From Chloromonas sp. AAM2 (lineage: Eukaryota; Chlorophyta; Chlorophyceae; Chlamydomonadales; Chlamydomonadaceae): 16,342 nt of DNA. Position numbers and translations under genes: made by a program. The notes below the pieces were generated by a model. That model searched no databases and was not told where the DNA came from. It saw only the letters and a program-made list of their open reading frames with translations. Shown one piece after another: positions 1-9,171 of the stretch. Position 1 is the stretch's first letter. The number at the start of each line of letters is the position of its first letter. The DNA is taken from contig QAXH01006389.1 of NCBI GenBank assembly GCA_004335635.1, positions 1 to 16,342 of the forward strand, written 5' to 3'.

Positions 1-1849
1 GCGGGGTCGGTGGCAGCAATGACAGGATGCTCAGACTTCTGATTTTGTTGCCATCGGTGAACAGGAGCTGGTTCTGTCCGGGAAGCAGCGCCATGCCGCC
101 CTTGGGGTTGCCCAGCAGCGCGGTCAGTGCGGGGGTCCCGTCGCTAGAAACTGCCGTTCCACCCGCTGCATGGCAGCATGTTGATCAATAAACTGAGCGT
201 CACTGACAGTACTGTGGTACTTAAAGACAGTCAAGGCGATACACAACTTGCAACAAAGTGACGTGTGCTAATCATTCATATCTTTGACCGCTTGAATAAA
301 ATTGGTGCAACAATACATGGGGCTGACGACTGCTGTGACCTTCTTCTGTTAAACTTACGTGTGCCAGCGACAAGTGTGAGTATGCCGCTGCTCATTTTTC
401 GAATGACACGGGATCCCTGTATCGAGATGTAGGCGTCTCCCCAGGCCGTCACACGGATGCCGTTGGGCGAGTTGAGATAGGAACTTGTCGCCAGGCCATC
501 GATGCTGTCGCCCGCTGTGCCAGCAACACCTGCAAGAGCATCAAGAGTGCGACCATCGGCATTACGTGAGTAGGGTGAAGCAGGCGACGACCAGCAATAT
601 GCGAGAGTCAGGCCATCGCAATGACACAGGCATTGAGCAACATTGGAAGAATGGAACACAATGTGCGGACGTCCACAGAATTCTGAGAATACGGCCAACC
701 CGCACCTGCCACGATGCTTGATGTGCTGGCTGTCAGGTTCAGCTGGCGAATCACGGAGGTAGACTGATCCACCAACAGCAGAGTGGTGCGATCGGGCATC
801 AGGGCGATTCCCAGAGCGCTACTAAACATGGCACTGCTGAAAGGTCCTGAGCGGCACACACAAGCAACAAAACGAACGTGTTCGAGTACAGTGTGATGCT
901 AGCATAAGTCCGCACGTCAGAATGGAAACACGGCGAGCGGCCTCAGCCGCCGAGTTCCAAGATTTGCGGCAGCAAGCCAGTCGAGCTTCGTGACCGGTTC
1001 AGGCAGCGCACTTACCGGAACTATCGCCACAGCCTGAAGCGCCTGCAGTTCAACGCAAGACACACAAGAAGACACGTTGCATCAGCAGTTCTTCGTGTGC
1101 GATGTAGCGTCACAGTTGATGCTTGCAAATGCGCACCGTCACCAGCGCACCTGTAAGTGTGGTGATGAACATGCCCGTAGTGTTGGTGAACAGGCGGCGA
1201 ACGCTGCAATAGCCATACCCGCTTGACGCCAGGTACATCTGCATCCATACCCGAGGATTGAACAACGTATACATGAAAGAGCAACGATCGCGCCAGGTTG
1301 GCACTTTCGTGACAAATGCCCTTGGGGCCAGGGTTAACGCTTGCGCACGCCGGACACATTTGAAGCAATTGCCTGCACAGGTTCACTCACGTCTCCAGTT
1401 GTGGTATCGATGGCTAGGCCGGACTGAGCTCCAGTGTTTAGAGTGGCGGAGGATGCCAGTCCATCGGCAAGGCCAATGGTACCTGTGCCAGCAACCTACA
1501 GCACAGGCACGCACACATTGTTGAACGGGAGCTAAAACGAGCAATTGTGTGTAACTAGCTGATGAAGAGGGACACAGAAACCAAAGACGCGAGCGCTGGC
1601 CGAAAGCCGAAAACTTAAACGTTCAGACGCTTTGCCCCAGCCCGCCTGCCACTCACCACTGACTGCGTCATGGTAGTCAAGTTGATGCACATGATCCTGC
1701 ATTGTGCAAGCAGCATCACACAAGAGAGAAGTGGTGTCCAAGCAAGACAACTGACATCCGTCAAGCCTTGTGCTATTGTCGTGTCTACTGTCCAGCTGCT
1801 TACTGGCCCAGTCCACAGGAACTTGACCTGTTCCCACTCTGCCCACTTT

Positions 1850-1880
<31 letters not shown>

Positions 1881-3713
1881 CCACTTGCCTCCTGGCCCGC
1901 CACTCACATGTGCGTATCGTCCAACACATACAGCAGGTTGCGAGGGGGATCAGGAAACACGCCACGCACGTAGGTGTAGGTGACCGATTGCAGGTTAGTC
2001 CATGAGCTGGATGGACCAGTCAACTGCAGCCAAACAACACTCAAGACAGACACTGAGCAGGTGCCTGCACCGCAATTGATCTTTCACAGAACCAGGATAC
2101 GGCCGTTGGATGCCTGCGACGGTGGTCAGAATGCTTGCATGGACCCAGCACAATGAAAATTATAACAGCACCACCAGCAGGGCCGTTGTGTCCTGCCTTC
2201 ACTTCGTCATCTTAACTTGGCTGCTTGCTTACTGCAGTTTTGCAAAATGTGGTTCTGCAGACCATACAGGCACGCGCCTGCGTCACCCCCTCATCAGCAG
2301 AAAGTGAGCATGATTGGCCTAGTGATGCCTTGGCTTCCAGCCCCCCTCACCGCTTTTACTGTGGTGTTTGGGTACAGGATACGCAGTCTGTTGTTGTAGG
2401 TGTCGGCAATGACAGTGCCACCCAGACTGGGCACCCATGCAAGGCCGCTGGGGTTGTAGAACCTGGCGTTGATGCCTGACGCATCAACGTCACCAGTTGC
2501 ATCCGCTCCAGCTATGGTGTACACAGAGTCAACTGCGAACAGAACAGCAGCAAGGTGTAAAACAGTGCAGTACATAGCAGGCAGGTGCCACGTGGACGCT
2601 TGTACCAAGTGGCTGGTCGTGCTGCTGCTCGTGCCGTTGCTCCTTCTGCTGCTCCTGTCACCCGTCCTGTCGCTGCTCCTGTCGCTGCTCCTGTCGCCCG
2701 TCCTGTTGCTGCTCCTGCTCCTGCCACTGCTGCTCCTGATGCTGCTCCTGCAACTGCTCCTGCCATTGCTCCTTCAGCTGCTTGCCTTCCACTGCTCTTC
2801 CTGCTCTGGCTGCTGCTCTCTGTCACTGCTCCTGCCGTTGTCCCTGCTGCTGCTGCTGCTGCCACTGCTCCTGCCACTGCTCTTTCTGCTGGTCGTGCTG
2901 CTGCTGATCCTGGTGCTGCTGATGATCCTGCCACTGCTCTTGTCGCTGGTCCTGCTGCTGCTGCTCCTGCCGCTGCCACTGCTCCTGCCACTGCTCTTTC
3001 TGCTGGTCGTGCTGCTGCTCCTGCCGCTGCCACTGCTCCTGCCACTGCTCTTGCCGCTGGTCCTGCTGCTGCTGCTCCTGCCGCCGCCACTGCCCCTGCC
3101 ACTGCTCTTGCCGTGGGCCCTGCTGTTGCTGCTCCTGTCGCTGCCACTGCTCCTGCTGATTATGCTACCGCCCCTACATTTTCCCCTTCAAATCACTTCT
3201 TTTGCCACTGTTACATCATGATCACAAGGGCACAAGGGACAGTCGCCAATCTTTTACGCAAGCACACCTACCAAACGTTGGTGGCGGCGGTTGACTGCCA
3301 TACGCGGGTGGCGGCTGCGGAGGTGAAGGCACGGCTGGGTACTGTGCCTCCGCCAAGCCTGCAAGCAAATACCCCCACCACACATGCCACTCATGTATGG
3401 TGTTGCCGCATGACAACAACTGCAAAGCGTGAGCATCGTTTCCCATGCTCATGCAGTCCATGCGTGGTTGTGCTGACAGAGCTCAGACAGTATGGCCGCG
3501 ATCAGGCTTGATGCCTGCCCCTCTGCTCGCTATCCCAGATGTGAATGGCTTTGAATCAGTACCTGCAAATGCTGCCATTGCCAGTAGTTGTGCCAGGAGT
3601 TGGACGGCCCTGACAGGCGCATTTGCACGCCTTCTGTGTCCGCCATGGCACCATGCTGGGATGGCATTTTGAGCTGGGGCAGCATCACACGCTGCATGTC
3701 CAGCCCAGGCCAT
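1..3713 (-). CDS. Secreted NHL-repeat beta-propeller protein with proline-rich N-terminal linker (11 exons, 3' end outside window)
   Basis: Exons in transcript order: 3713-3563, 3358-3272, 2532-2351, 2023-1908, 1696-1657, 1495-1391, 1238-1151, 1042-1016, 846-706, 529-359, 165-1 (open). Every junction is GT-AG and keeps phase, giving at least 424 residues. The first ATG (3713) follows an in-frame TGA at 3737-3735. Residues about 36-55 form a hydrophobic signal segment ending in AEA before Gln56, so export is likely, though the N-region before it is long. Residues 57-78 are proline-rich (SPPQPPP, QPPPP), like algal hydroxyproline-rich glycoproteins. From residue 80, six degenerate NHL units follow (VYTIAG...ADTYNNRLR, VVAGTGTIG...SVRRL, ITTLTG...STSVIRQL, ILTLVAG...DGNKIRSL), enough for a six-bladed propeller. 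NTT/NLT N-glycosylation sequons are present. The visible end (LLPPTP) suggests another proline-rich segment. NHL domains generally bind protein, RNA or glycans; the role here is unknown, probably extracellular or cell wall. Confidence 0.85.
1016..1042 (-). other. 27-bp microexon (exon 8 of the NHL gene)
   Basis: The acceptor CTGCAG precedes position 1042 and the donor GTAAGT follows position 1016. The exon adds a split Gly, eight codons (ASGCGDSS) and the first base of the next Gly. Including it restores the Gly/Asp/Ser-rich loop expected after ITTLTG in an NHL unit. Skipping it would keep the frame but remove nine residues. Confidence 0.7.
1852..1880. repeat. (GCT)n trinucleotide microsatellite in NHL intron 4
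   Basis: About 9.7 uninterrupted GCT units on the plus strand, read as AGC/CAG in the NHL pre-mRNA. The tract lies between the exons ending at 1908 and starting at 1696, so it is intronic. Confidence 0.9.
2533..3271 (-). other. Intron 2 of the NHL gene (739 bp), carrying the minisatellite
   Basis: The donor GTAGGT follows the proline-rich exon (exon end 3272), and the acceptor TTCGCAG precedes exon 3 (starting at 2532). Both sides are phase 1, joining PPPPTF to VDSVYTIAG. It is the longest complete intron of the gene and is mostly filled by the CTG/CAG-rich minisatellite. An alternative reading in which translation starts at the ATG at 2575 is possible, because that ATG opens a hydrophobic stretch. 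The phase-matched upstream exons with a signal peptide make that less likely. Confidence 0.75.
2624..3165. repeat. CTG/CTCCTGCC-rich minisatellite, 54-57 bp imperfect units
   Basis: The stretch is built from GCTGCTCCTGCC and CACTGCTCCTGC blocks. In the right half (about 2950-3125) clear imperfect units of 57, 54 and 57 bp can be aligned; each ends in a variant of CTGGTCCT or CTGGTCGT. The left half is a more degraded array of the same words. Because unit lengths are multiples of three, several frames stay open (Leu-rich or Ala/Pro-rich translations), which is a compositional artefact. It lies in intron 2 of the minus-strand NHL gene, so the pre-mRNA carries CAG/GGCAGGAGCAG repeats. Confidence 0.9.
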
Positions 3714-5278
3714 GCAAGTTCTCCTCACTATCCGTCAGGCACTAGCATGCTCTGCTGTGGCCCCTGAAGACGGCAAGGGAAGGCATGTGCAACTTAGGCA
3801 AAGGAGCTGAATTGTAAGCTGTTGCATGAGCGTCAAAGCTGTGTCATGGTCATGCCGCAAGCGAAATCGCCGGAAATCTAAACCGTCGTAGGCACGTACT
3901 ATTGGGCTCCATGCTGTTCCTTGGTCGCGCGGGCTTGCTGTTGGATCCTTTCGTTGTCGGTTGATGTTTGTTTGAGTTCAGTCCAACTCAGTGTCACCCC
4001 GGGGATCGTTCACTTGTGTGCTTAGATCGTTAGAATGAATCAAATTAGATGTGAATTATTCGCTATAATATTCAGCCGTGGTCAGCTTGGCTTGCAATGT
4101 TGCCGACAACAAGAAACGGACGCCGTACCGCAACGGGCAGGCATGATGCATGAATGCCACCCACTTCTGCTCTTCCTATGCTGAAATGAGCACCAGCGTA
4201 TTAGTCTGAGCCTTTCCGCTGCACCCTTCTCGACACCAGCTTCAGTGCCGACATGTCCATTCCGCTTCGATGCAAACGAAGTTCCGTCCAATGCTATCGC
4301 CACCGAGCCCGTGCCTCAAGCTAAAGCGGCTGCTGCTGCTAACGCAATGGTAGAGAATTATAGGCATGATTTGGGAAGATGACAGCTCAAAGAGTACCCG
4401 CCAAGTGAGAGCAGCTACACTAGAAGGCAGGAGCTCGCTGCAAATCGTCTGCCGCTGCAGATTGGAGAAAGCTTACGTTTGTGTCTTGTTTGTGTATGAG
4501 AATTTGCAACTCTGCACACCACACTCACACAGCTGACTAGGATCACTCCGCTAACTCGTGCACAGTTTGCATCTGGCGCTTTGCATCCCACCGGCCGGCC
4601 GCCTAGTATGTGACGGTTTACGTGTTTGGATGACGACAAACGAGATGGCGGGCGTGACTTGGACACTACTGAGCACATACCTCAGTTTCTAGTGGTGATA
4701 CACCGCCTGCCTGAATTTGATAACAACCCGTTGCGTATGACAGCCACTGCGCACTTAGACAGCCACTGCTGTGTACCTCTGCTGTGTGTCGCTATATCCA
4801 TGCAAAGGTTTAAAGTAGGCGGGACAGGTTACAGGAGGAGAGAGCACACCAGGAAGCACGTCCAACCCAAACATGGATCCTAGTAAAGATGAATCTAGCC
4901 GTGTCAGCAAGGCCTGGTGAGTTCCTGTAAGGTGTGGCTTTAACCCCACGGAGCGCCTTCCGAATTGAAAGATTGTCAGGGCCAGGGTCAGGGTCAGCTA
5001 GTGTCAACTGAAGGTCAACATGCGCTGTCAAATGCAAACAAATCTGTCTGACGAATGTATCTGTGCTACGTCAACACCACGTCAGACTGCGCCATTGCAC
5101 TTGACACGCTCCAAGGTGCCCGCTGCTTGTCGCCTTCAATGGAGGTACCTTCACTGCGATGTGCGGCGCGTACAGGGAAAGTAGTGCACTAGGTAGTGAC
5201 ACCACAGCACCACAGATAGGTTACTGCACACACGCTTACAATTAATCTGACCACGATGACGTTAGGAAGTGCATGTCA
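3714..5278. other. Intergenic spacer, left part
   Basis: About 1.6 kb upstream of the NHL gene. Open frames of 60-90 codons occur on both strands (for example minus 4303-4082 and 4678-4415). None has recognisable motifs, splice partners or low-complexity signatures of coding, so none is annotated. A short inverted repeat (GAGTT...AACTC) lies near 3974-3989 and an AT-rich TATAATA near 4064-4070. The promoter of the NHL gene should lie within this spacer just upstream of 3713, but no clear TATA box was seen there. Confidence 0.5.
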
Positions 5279-5286
5279 GTTTGAGC
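5279..5286. repeat. Left target-site duplication GTTTGAGC
   Basis: These eight bases directly abut the left terminal inverted repeat of the element and are identical to 5749-5756. Confidence 0.85.
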
Positions 5287-5748
5287 CAGGGTCACCGTAA
5301 GCGTAAGTGAAAGCGAAAGCGTAAGCGCAAGCGCAAGCGGGGACATTTGACGCTTCCCTGTTGATGAAAGCGTGCCAAGAAAGCGTGGAAAGCGTGACCA
5401 AATGAACGGTTTTACAGATGGAGTTAGTCATGTTTTCTGCCAATGTGGCATAAAACGGCCATGTGTTAGGCCTACTGCATACTAACTTTGGGATCGCCCC
5501 TGCCTTCTTGTACGATTTCGACATTGTCCCACACCAAGCCATCGCGAACCATGGCTCCGATAGCCCTGGTGCTAAAAAGAACAATGGCACGAGTCGCACC
5601 TCGAGAAGAGGGCCCAATGAAGAGATATAACCGAAACCGTTTTGAAACGTCGGTTTTTTTCACGCTTACCACGCTTTCAGGAAGCAAAAGGGCCAAAACG
5701 CGTGAAAGCGTGAATTTTAGTGCTTTTCTCACGCATACGGTGACCCTG
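5287..5748. mobile_element. Non-autonomous hAT-like DNA transposon (MITE), 462 bp, complete with TSD
   Basis: The left end reads CAGGGTCACCGTAAGCGT and the reverse complement of the right end reads CAGGGTCACCGTATGCGT, an 18-bp terminal inverted repeat with 17 matches. Both sides are flanked by the identical 8-bp GTTTGAGC (5279-5286 and 5749-5756). An 8-bp duplication with CAGGG-type ends is characteristic of the hAT superfamily. Inside, many AAGCG/AAAGCGTG words cluster near the left end (about 5298-5400), and inverted copies (CACGCTT, ACGCTTTC) lie near the right end. Such subterminal repeats are typical hAT transposase-binding sites. There is no room for, or sign of, a transposase, so it must have moved using one supplied in trans. 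The perfect target duplication suggests a fairly recent insertion. Confidence 0.85.
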
Positions 5749-5756
5749 GTTTGAGC
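5749..5756. repeat. Right target-site duplication GTTTGAGC
   Basis: These eight bases directly abut the right terminal inverted repeat and are identical to 5279-5286. Confidence 0.85.
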
Positions 5757-6380
5757 AGCATACCGTACAGCCCGAGAATGTGGCTAATTTTCAATTTCAA
5801 AGCTGGCTTGACGCTTGACATTTCGCCTCTTCATTGAGCAGCAGCATTTGAGCAGCATTGCGTGGGACGCCAACCTGTTACATCACGCGCCACAGCCGCC
5901 ACGCACGCGCACACTGCAATCTGAACCCTATCATTGAGGTGTCCTGTGACTCCTACGCACTGTCACTGTTATACCTATACCAAAGTCACACATCTGTTGT
6001 AGCAAAGCTTCGGCTGCAAGAGTTGCCCCTGTTGCGAGCATCAATATCATTGGATACTGGGTGGCGTCTGGATTGATAAAGAAGTCGCTTGATAAAGAAG
6101 CAGTGGCCACTGTCGCCTTAGGAACATTGTTTCTGCGCTTAACTAGTTTGCGTCTGAGGAGGCTCAAACGCAAAGTAAGGCATTGCGTGACGGTTTTGGC
6201 GCTTAACTAGTTTGCGTTCCCTCCCCCACACCCCCGCAAACTAGTTATGCGCAGTACGGAATGCACGGCATACACGGTACATGCAACGCAGTGCTTACCT
6301 GTCGATTCTCGAGCCACCTTTGCCAGGTGCGCATCATCAGTCGCGCGAACAAAACTCACCACTCAGTGACTGGGGAGCGC
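5757..6380. other. Intergenic spacer between MITE and CNX6 promoter region
   Basis: No gene is recognisable. It holds a short direct repeat (TTGATAAAGAAG twice, about 6074-6103) and the inverted/direct repeat cluster at 6135-6252. Open frames here show no homology signals. Confidence 0.5.
6135..6252. repeat. Three-copy 18-19 bp repeat with foldback (direct plus inverted)
   Basis: GCGCTTAACTAGTTTGCGT occurs at 6135-6153 and again at 6199-6217 in the same orientation. A third copy lies inverted at 6235-6252 (one mismatch to the reverse complement). The last two copies form an 18-bp stem with a 17-base C-rich loop. Each copy contains the palindrome AACTAGTT. It could be a small foldback element or the remnant of a MITE; no convincing target duplication was found. 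Confidence 0.7.
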
Positions 6381-6388
6381 GAGGCCTG

Positions 6389-6427
6389 GATTATTTTTAT
6401 ATAATTATTTTTATTATTTTATGTAAA
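6389..6427 (+). promoter_or_regulatory. AT-rich tract with TATA-like element, candidate CNX6 core promoter
   Basis: A sharply AT-rich stretch containing TTTATATAATT begins about 230 bp before the CNX6 start codon, in a region of otherwise balanced composition. It could supply the TATA element for CNX6. No other promoter motif was recognised. Confidence 0.35.
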
Positions 6428-6622
6428 ATGCCACCTCGTTGGTTGCAGGAAAGGCCCACATGGATGTGCCCAGGTAGCACATGTGGTTGTGTGACCAGGT
6501 TGACATTGGCCGAGGGTCTCTGGTCCGTAAACATAGTGTTACAACAAGGATCACACTTTTCACTCTACCCGAGCAGCAAGTCTCAGTGCTGCCGTTGTGT
6601 ACCGACCAATGCCAGTGCCAGC

Positions 6623-7691
6623 ATGGCGTCGAGCAACGCTGGAGGCACGGCGGGCGAAGGCACGAACAGCTTTGTCGAGGTCTCCGAGCAGCAACTCGAT
6701 ATCACCAAATACGTAACCATCACATCTGATCCCGGGGCTGGCGCCATCGCCACATTCAGCGGCGTCACCCGCAATAACTTTCAAGGCAAGGAAGTAGTGA
6801 TGCTTGAGTACGAGGCGTATGTACCGATGGCGCTGAAAAAACTTCAGGTATGGCTACAAGCCCTAAGCTTTGAGTTGGCTTCCCGCGGTGGCGGCCACGC
6901 ACGAACCATGCCCAGGCAACGCAACAACTGACGATCGTATGCATGCAGTCACACACCTCACGACGATTGATTGCACTCATCAGCACACACCTGGATGTAT
7001 TGATGACCATGTGCACGCCTAGCACCAAACGATCGCCACATGCACATGCAGGAAGTATGTGGGAATGCACACCAGAAGTGGGGCCTGATCCGAGTGGCAA
7101 TGGCCCACAGAATCGGACAAGTGCCTGTTTCAGAGCCTTCCGTTATCATCGCTGCATCATCAGCGCACCGAAGAGAAGCCCTAGAGGTGTGGTTAAGCAC
7201 GTACAGGCGAATGCATGCTTATACGCATGCGTGTGCGTGAGTTGCAAGATCCACCATTGCTTCGACCATTCCTCTACCCCTTTGATGGCTTATGCAATGG
7301 GCAGGGAATGATTGGCAGGAGCTAGGAACCCAAGGCACAGAACTCACAAATTGTGCTTTTCCTCTCAGCACAAGACAGGGGCCAAACGCCCGCTCATGGC
7401 GCCTCTTTTGGTCTCCTTCGTGTGTTCTTGCTCGCTTGGTTTGCACATGTTCATGTGCTTGACCTTCTCGGACTCCTTTCCTAGCTCTCTTGGCGTGTTA
7501 GCCCACATGCATTTGCCAGCACCTGGCTCCTCACTACCAAAGGCACGTCCCACAAACATTATCCCTTACAGGCTGTCCACTGGATGATTGATGAACTCAA
7601 GGCCGTGGTACCCATTTGGAAGAAGGAGTTCTTTGCCGATGGGTCACAGGTGTGGGACACAGTGCAGCAGGGTTCTTACGTTCAGGACTAG
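6623..7691 (+). CDS. CNX6: Molybdopterin synthase large (catalytic) subunit, MoaE/CNX6 family
   Basis: Exons 6623-6847, 7052-7186 and 7572-7691 (TAG stop), GT-AG and phase 0 throughout, give 159 residues, the usual MoaE length. With the small subunit (MoaD/CNX7 thiocarboxylate) it converts precursor Z (cPMP) to molybdopterin in molybdenum-cofactor synthesis, normally in the cytosol. Family signatures: GAIATFSGVTR at 40-50 followed by GKEV; LEYEAYVPMA at 61-70; HRIG at 94-97 with VPVSEPSV and SSAHRREAL; and PIWKKE at 134-139, which carries the conserved active-site lysine. The start ATG has A at -3 and G at +4. The frame stays open upstream to an ATG at 6281, but that extension is AT-rich, unlike MoaE and best ignored. 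The N terminus is not clearly organellar. It is transcribed divergently from the NHL gene and convergently with CbbY. Confidence 0.95.
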
Positions 7692-9171
7692 TCAGAAGGG
7701 TATATATACAGGGGGGCCTACATGCACCGAACGCGAACGCTAGCAAGCCATGCAAGAGACGAGGCTGGACACCGTCCTAACCAACCCTGAGCAACAGAAA
7801 ACAACTACAAGGCGGCAAGAGCAAAGAACACAGAAGTCAAAGCACAGTAGGGTCTGGGTCACACAAAGGGAGGGGGTCGGTCAGGAGACTTGAGCGAGTG
7901 ACTCGTGGCAAGCTCACGGGCATGTGCAGGCAGCAGTGTAGGTTGCACAGTGTCAGCAAATGGGTATAAAAGCAGTGACTGAAGCCCGGTCAACTGACAC
8001 TGCCCTGTTTGCCACCAGCAATCAGGATGTGCAAGCAAGAGTTGTGAGTATTCCATCTGACGCACCAGTCCACCAAGCACGGGCTGTGAACATTGGGTGC
8101 AGTGCTGCTCTATTGCTCTTCCCAGGTATCTCTTCACAGTTGTTGTTGCGGACCTTGACTCAGCCTGCTGTGCCTTGTTGCAGTGGAAAGAGAACGCTGA
8201 GAGCAGAGCACGGCTGCTGGAAGCTCAGCAACCTGGATGATGACTGCATACGGGGCAAGGGCGGGCACAGCAAGCAGGCGGGGAGTCACCCTAGGCTTTC
8301 AGGTCACAATTGAAGCAATGAGCAGGAGGAATTGAAAAATGTTCTTTCACATGAGGGGGTTTCCAGCCCGTCCTACCTACAAGTGAAGGGGATTGCGACA
8401 CACCTGGATAGTAATGGTGGTGGTCACCCCTTGAGGTACTATCCTGACCGCAAACCTCATTAGACTCAGAAGGCGCCTGAAAACATGTGACACCCAACCC
8501 TGTTGATATGAGGGCAACCAATAGGGTTTGCGATGGACAAGCAAGAAGGAAATCCGCTTTTTTCATATCACTGATGATAAATTGAATAGATACAGTCGCC
8601 AGTCAAGCGACAACAACAATCGCCAGTCATGCTGTTTTAACATCTGTGCTGCCCACTGTTGTTCGCACGTTCGTGTCTGGTGTCAGTGCAATTCATGTGT
8701 GTTGCTTACCCGCCTGGATGCACCAAGCCAAACGTTGCCCAGTGCATGTCGGCTTCCTTGGTGTATTCTGTATACGACCCTATGGCATCATCTCTGTATG
8801 GCAGTATGGCTTTGTCTCATTCAGCCGTTGGCCCTGGTGCCTGTGGCTGCTTCCTTATGGTAACCCCGTTTGTACTTTTTCTCGAGGTCAGGCTATTATA
8901 GTAAGCCATAGCATTGGTTGCTGTGGTTGCCTGCTTCCTGTCAAATCTCGGTGCAAGTGCCACGTATCAAATCTAGGTCTGGATTTACTGAATTTACAGG
9001 CAGCCATGTACATGTAGCTGTTCTGCACTGCGAGAAGACGAACATATACTCATAGGCAGTCGTACACATGCAGCTGTACTGGTGATACAAGGAAAACTGG
9101 GATCCCGGCAAAGGAGGAAAGGAGGGGTAACCAATGAGGACGAAGGAACACTTCAATTCACGTTAAGGCTT
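7692..9171. other. Convergent intergenic region between CNX6 and CbbY
   Basis: About 1.5 kb holding the 3' UTRs of both genes. No recognisable coding exon was found; open frames of 80-120 codons on both strands lack motifs. A TATATATA sits at 7701-7708, nine bases after the CNX6 stop. An 8-bp inverted repeat (GGATAGTA...TACTATCC) lies near 8406-8442. No TGTAA polyadenylation signal was found for CNX6; on the minus strand one occurs at 8998-8994, about 175 bases after the CbbY stop. Confidence 0.5.
8994..8998 (-). terminator. Candidate TGTAA polyadenylation signal for CbbY
   Basis: Read on the minus strand it is TGTAA, the volvocalean polyadenylation signal, about 175 bases downstream of the CbbY stop codon. 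A five-base match is weak on its own. Confidence 0.3.

Noticed and set aside
2351..2608. Start of the NHL gene at ATG 2608 or 2575
   Set aside because: The TTCGCAG acceptor after position 2533 joins in phase to the upstream proline-rich and signal-peptide exons, giving a more complete secreted protein.
2469..3221. 250-codon leucine-rich open frame on the plus strand
   Set aside because: It is the translation of the CTG/CTC minisatellite; poly-Leu composition is unrealistic and it lies in an intron of the opposite-strand gene.
2512..3511. Ala/Pro-rich open frames on both strands (2585-3511 plus, 3147-2512 minus)
   Set aside because: They come from the same repeat read in other frames. Units that are multiples of three keep frames open. 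No splice partners or conserved flanks support coding, though an arabinogalactan-like origin cannot be fully excluded.
3483..3728. Upstream start at 3728 for the NHL gene
   Set aside because: The codon there is GTG, not ATG; the first in-frame ATG after a TGA is at 3713.
4082..4678. Minus-strand frames at 4082-4303 and 4415-4678
   Set aside because: No recognisable family words, and lengths are expected by chance in spacer of this composition.
4975..5000. CAGGGTCAGGGTCAGC as a possible telomere-like repeat or a second transposon end
   Set aside because: There are only two or three short units, no matching inverted end and no target duplication were found.
6281..6622. 114-residue N-terminal extension of CNX6
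   Set aside because: The frame is open by chance through an AT-rich promoter-like stretch. MoaE proteins are about 150 residues and the ATG at 6623 has a good context.
8291..8566. 91-codon minus-strand frame with a hydrophobic start, possible small secreted protein
   Set aside because: The hydrophobic start alone is weak; no motif, splice context or composition supports it.
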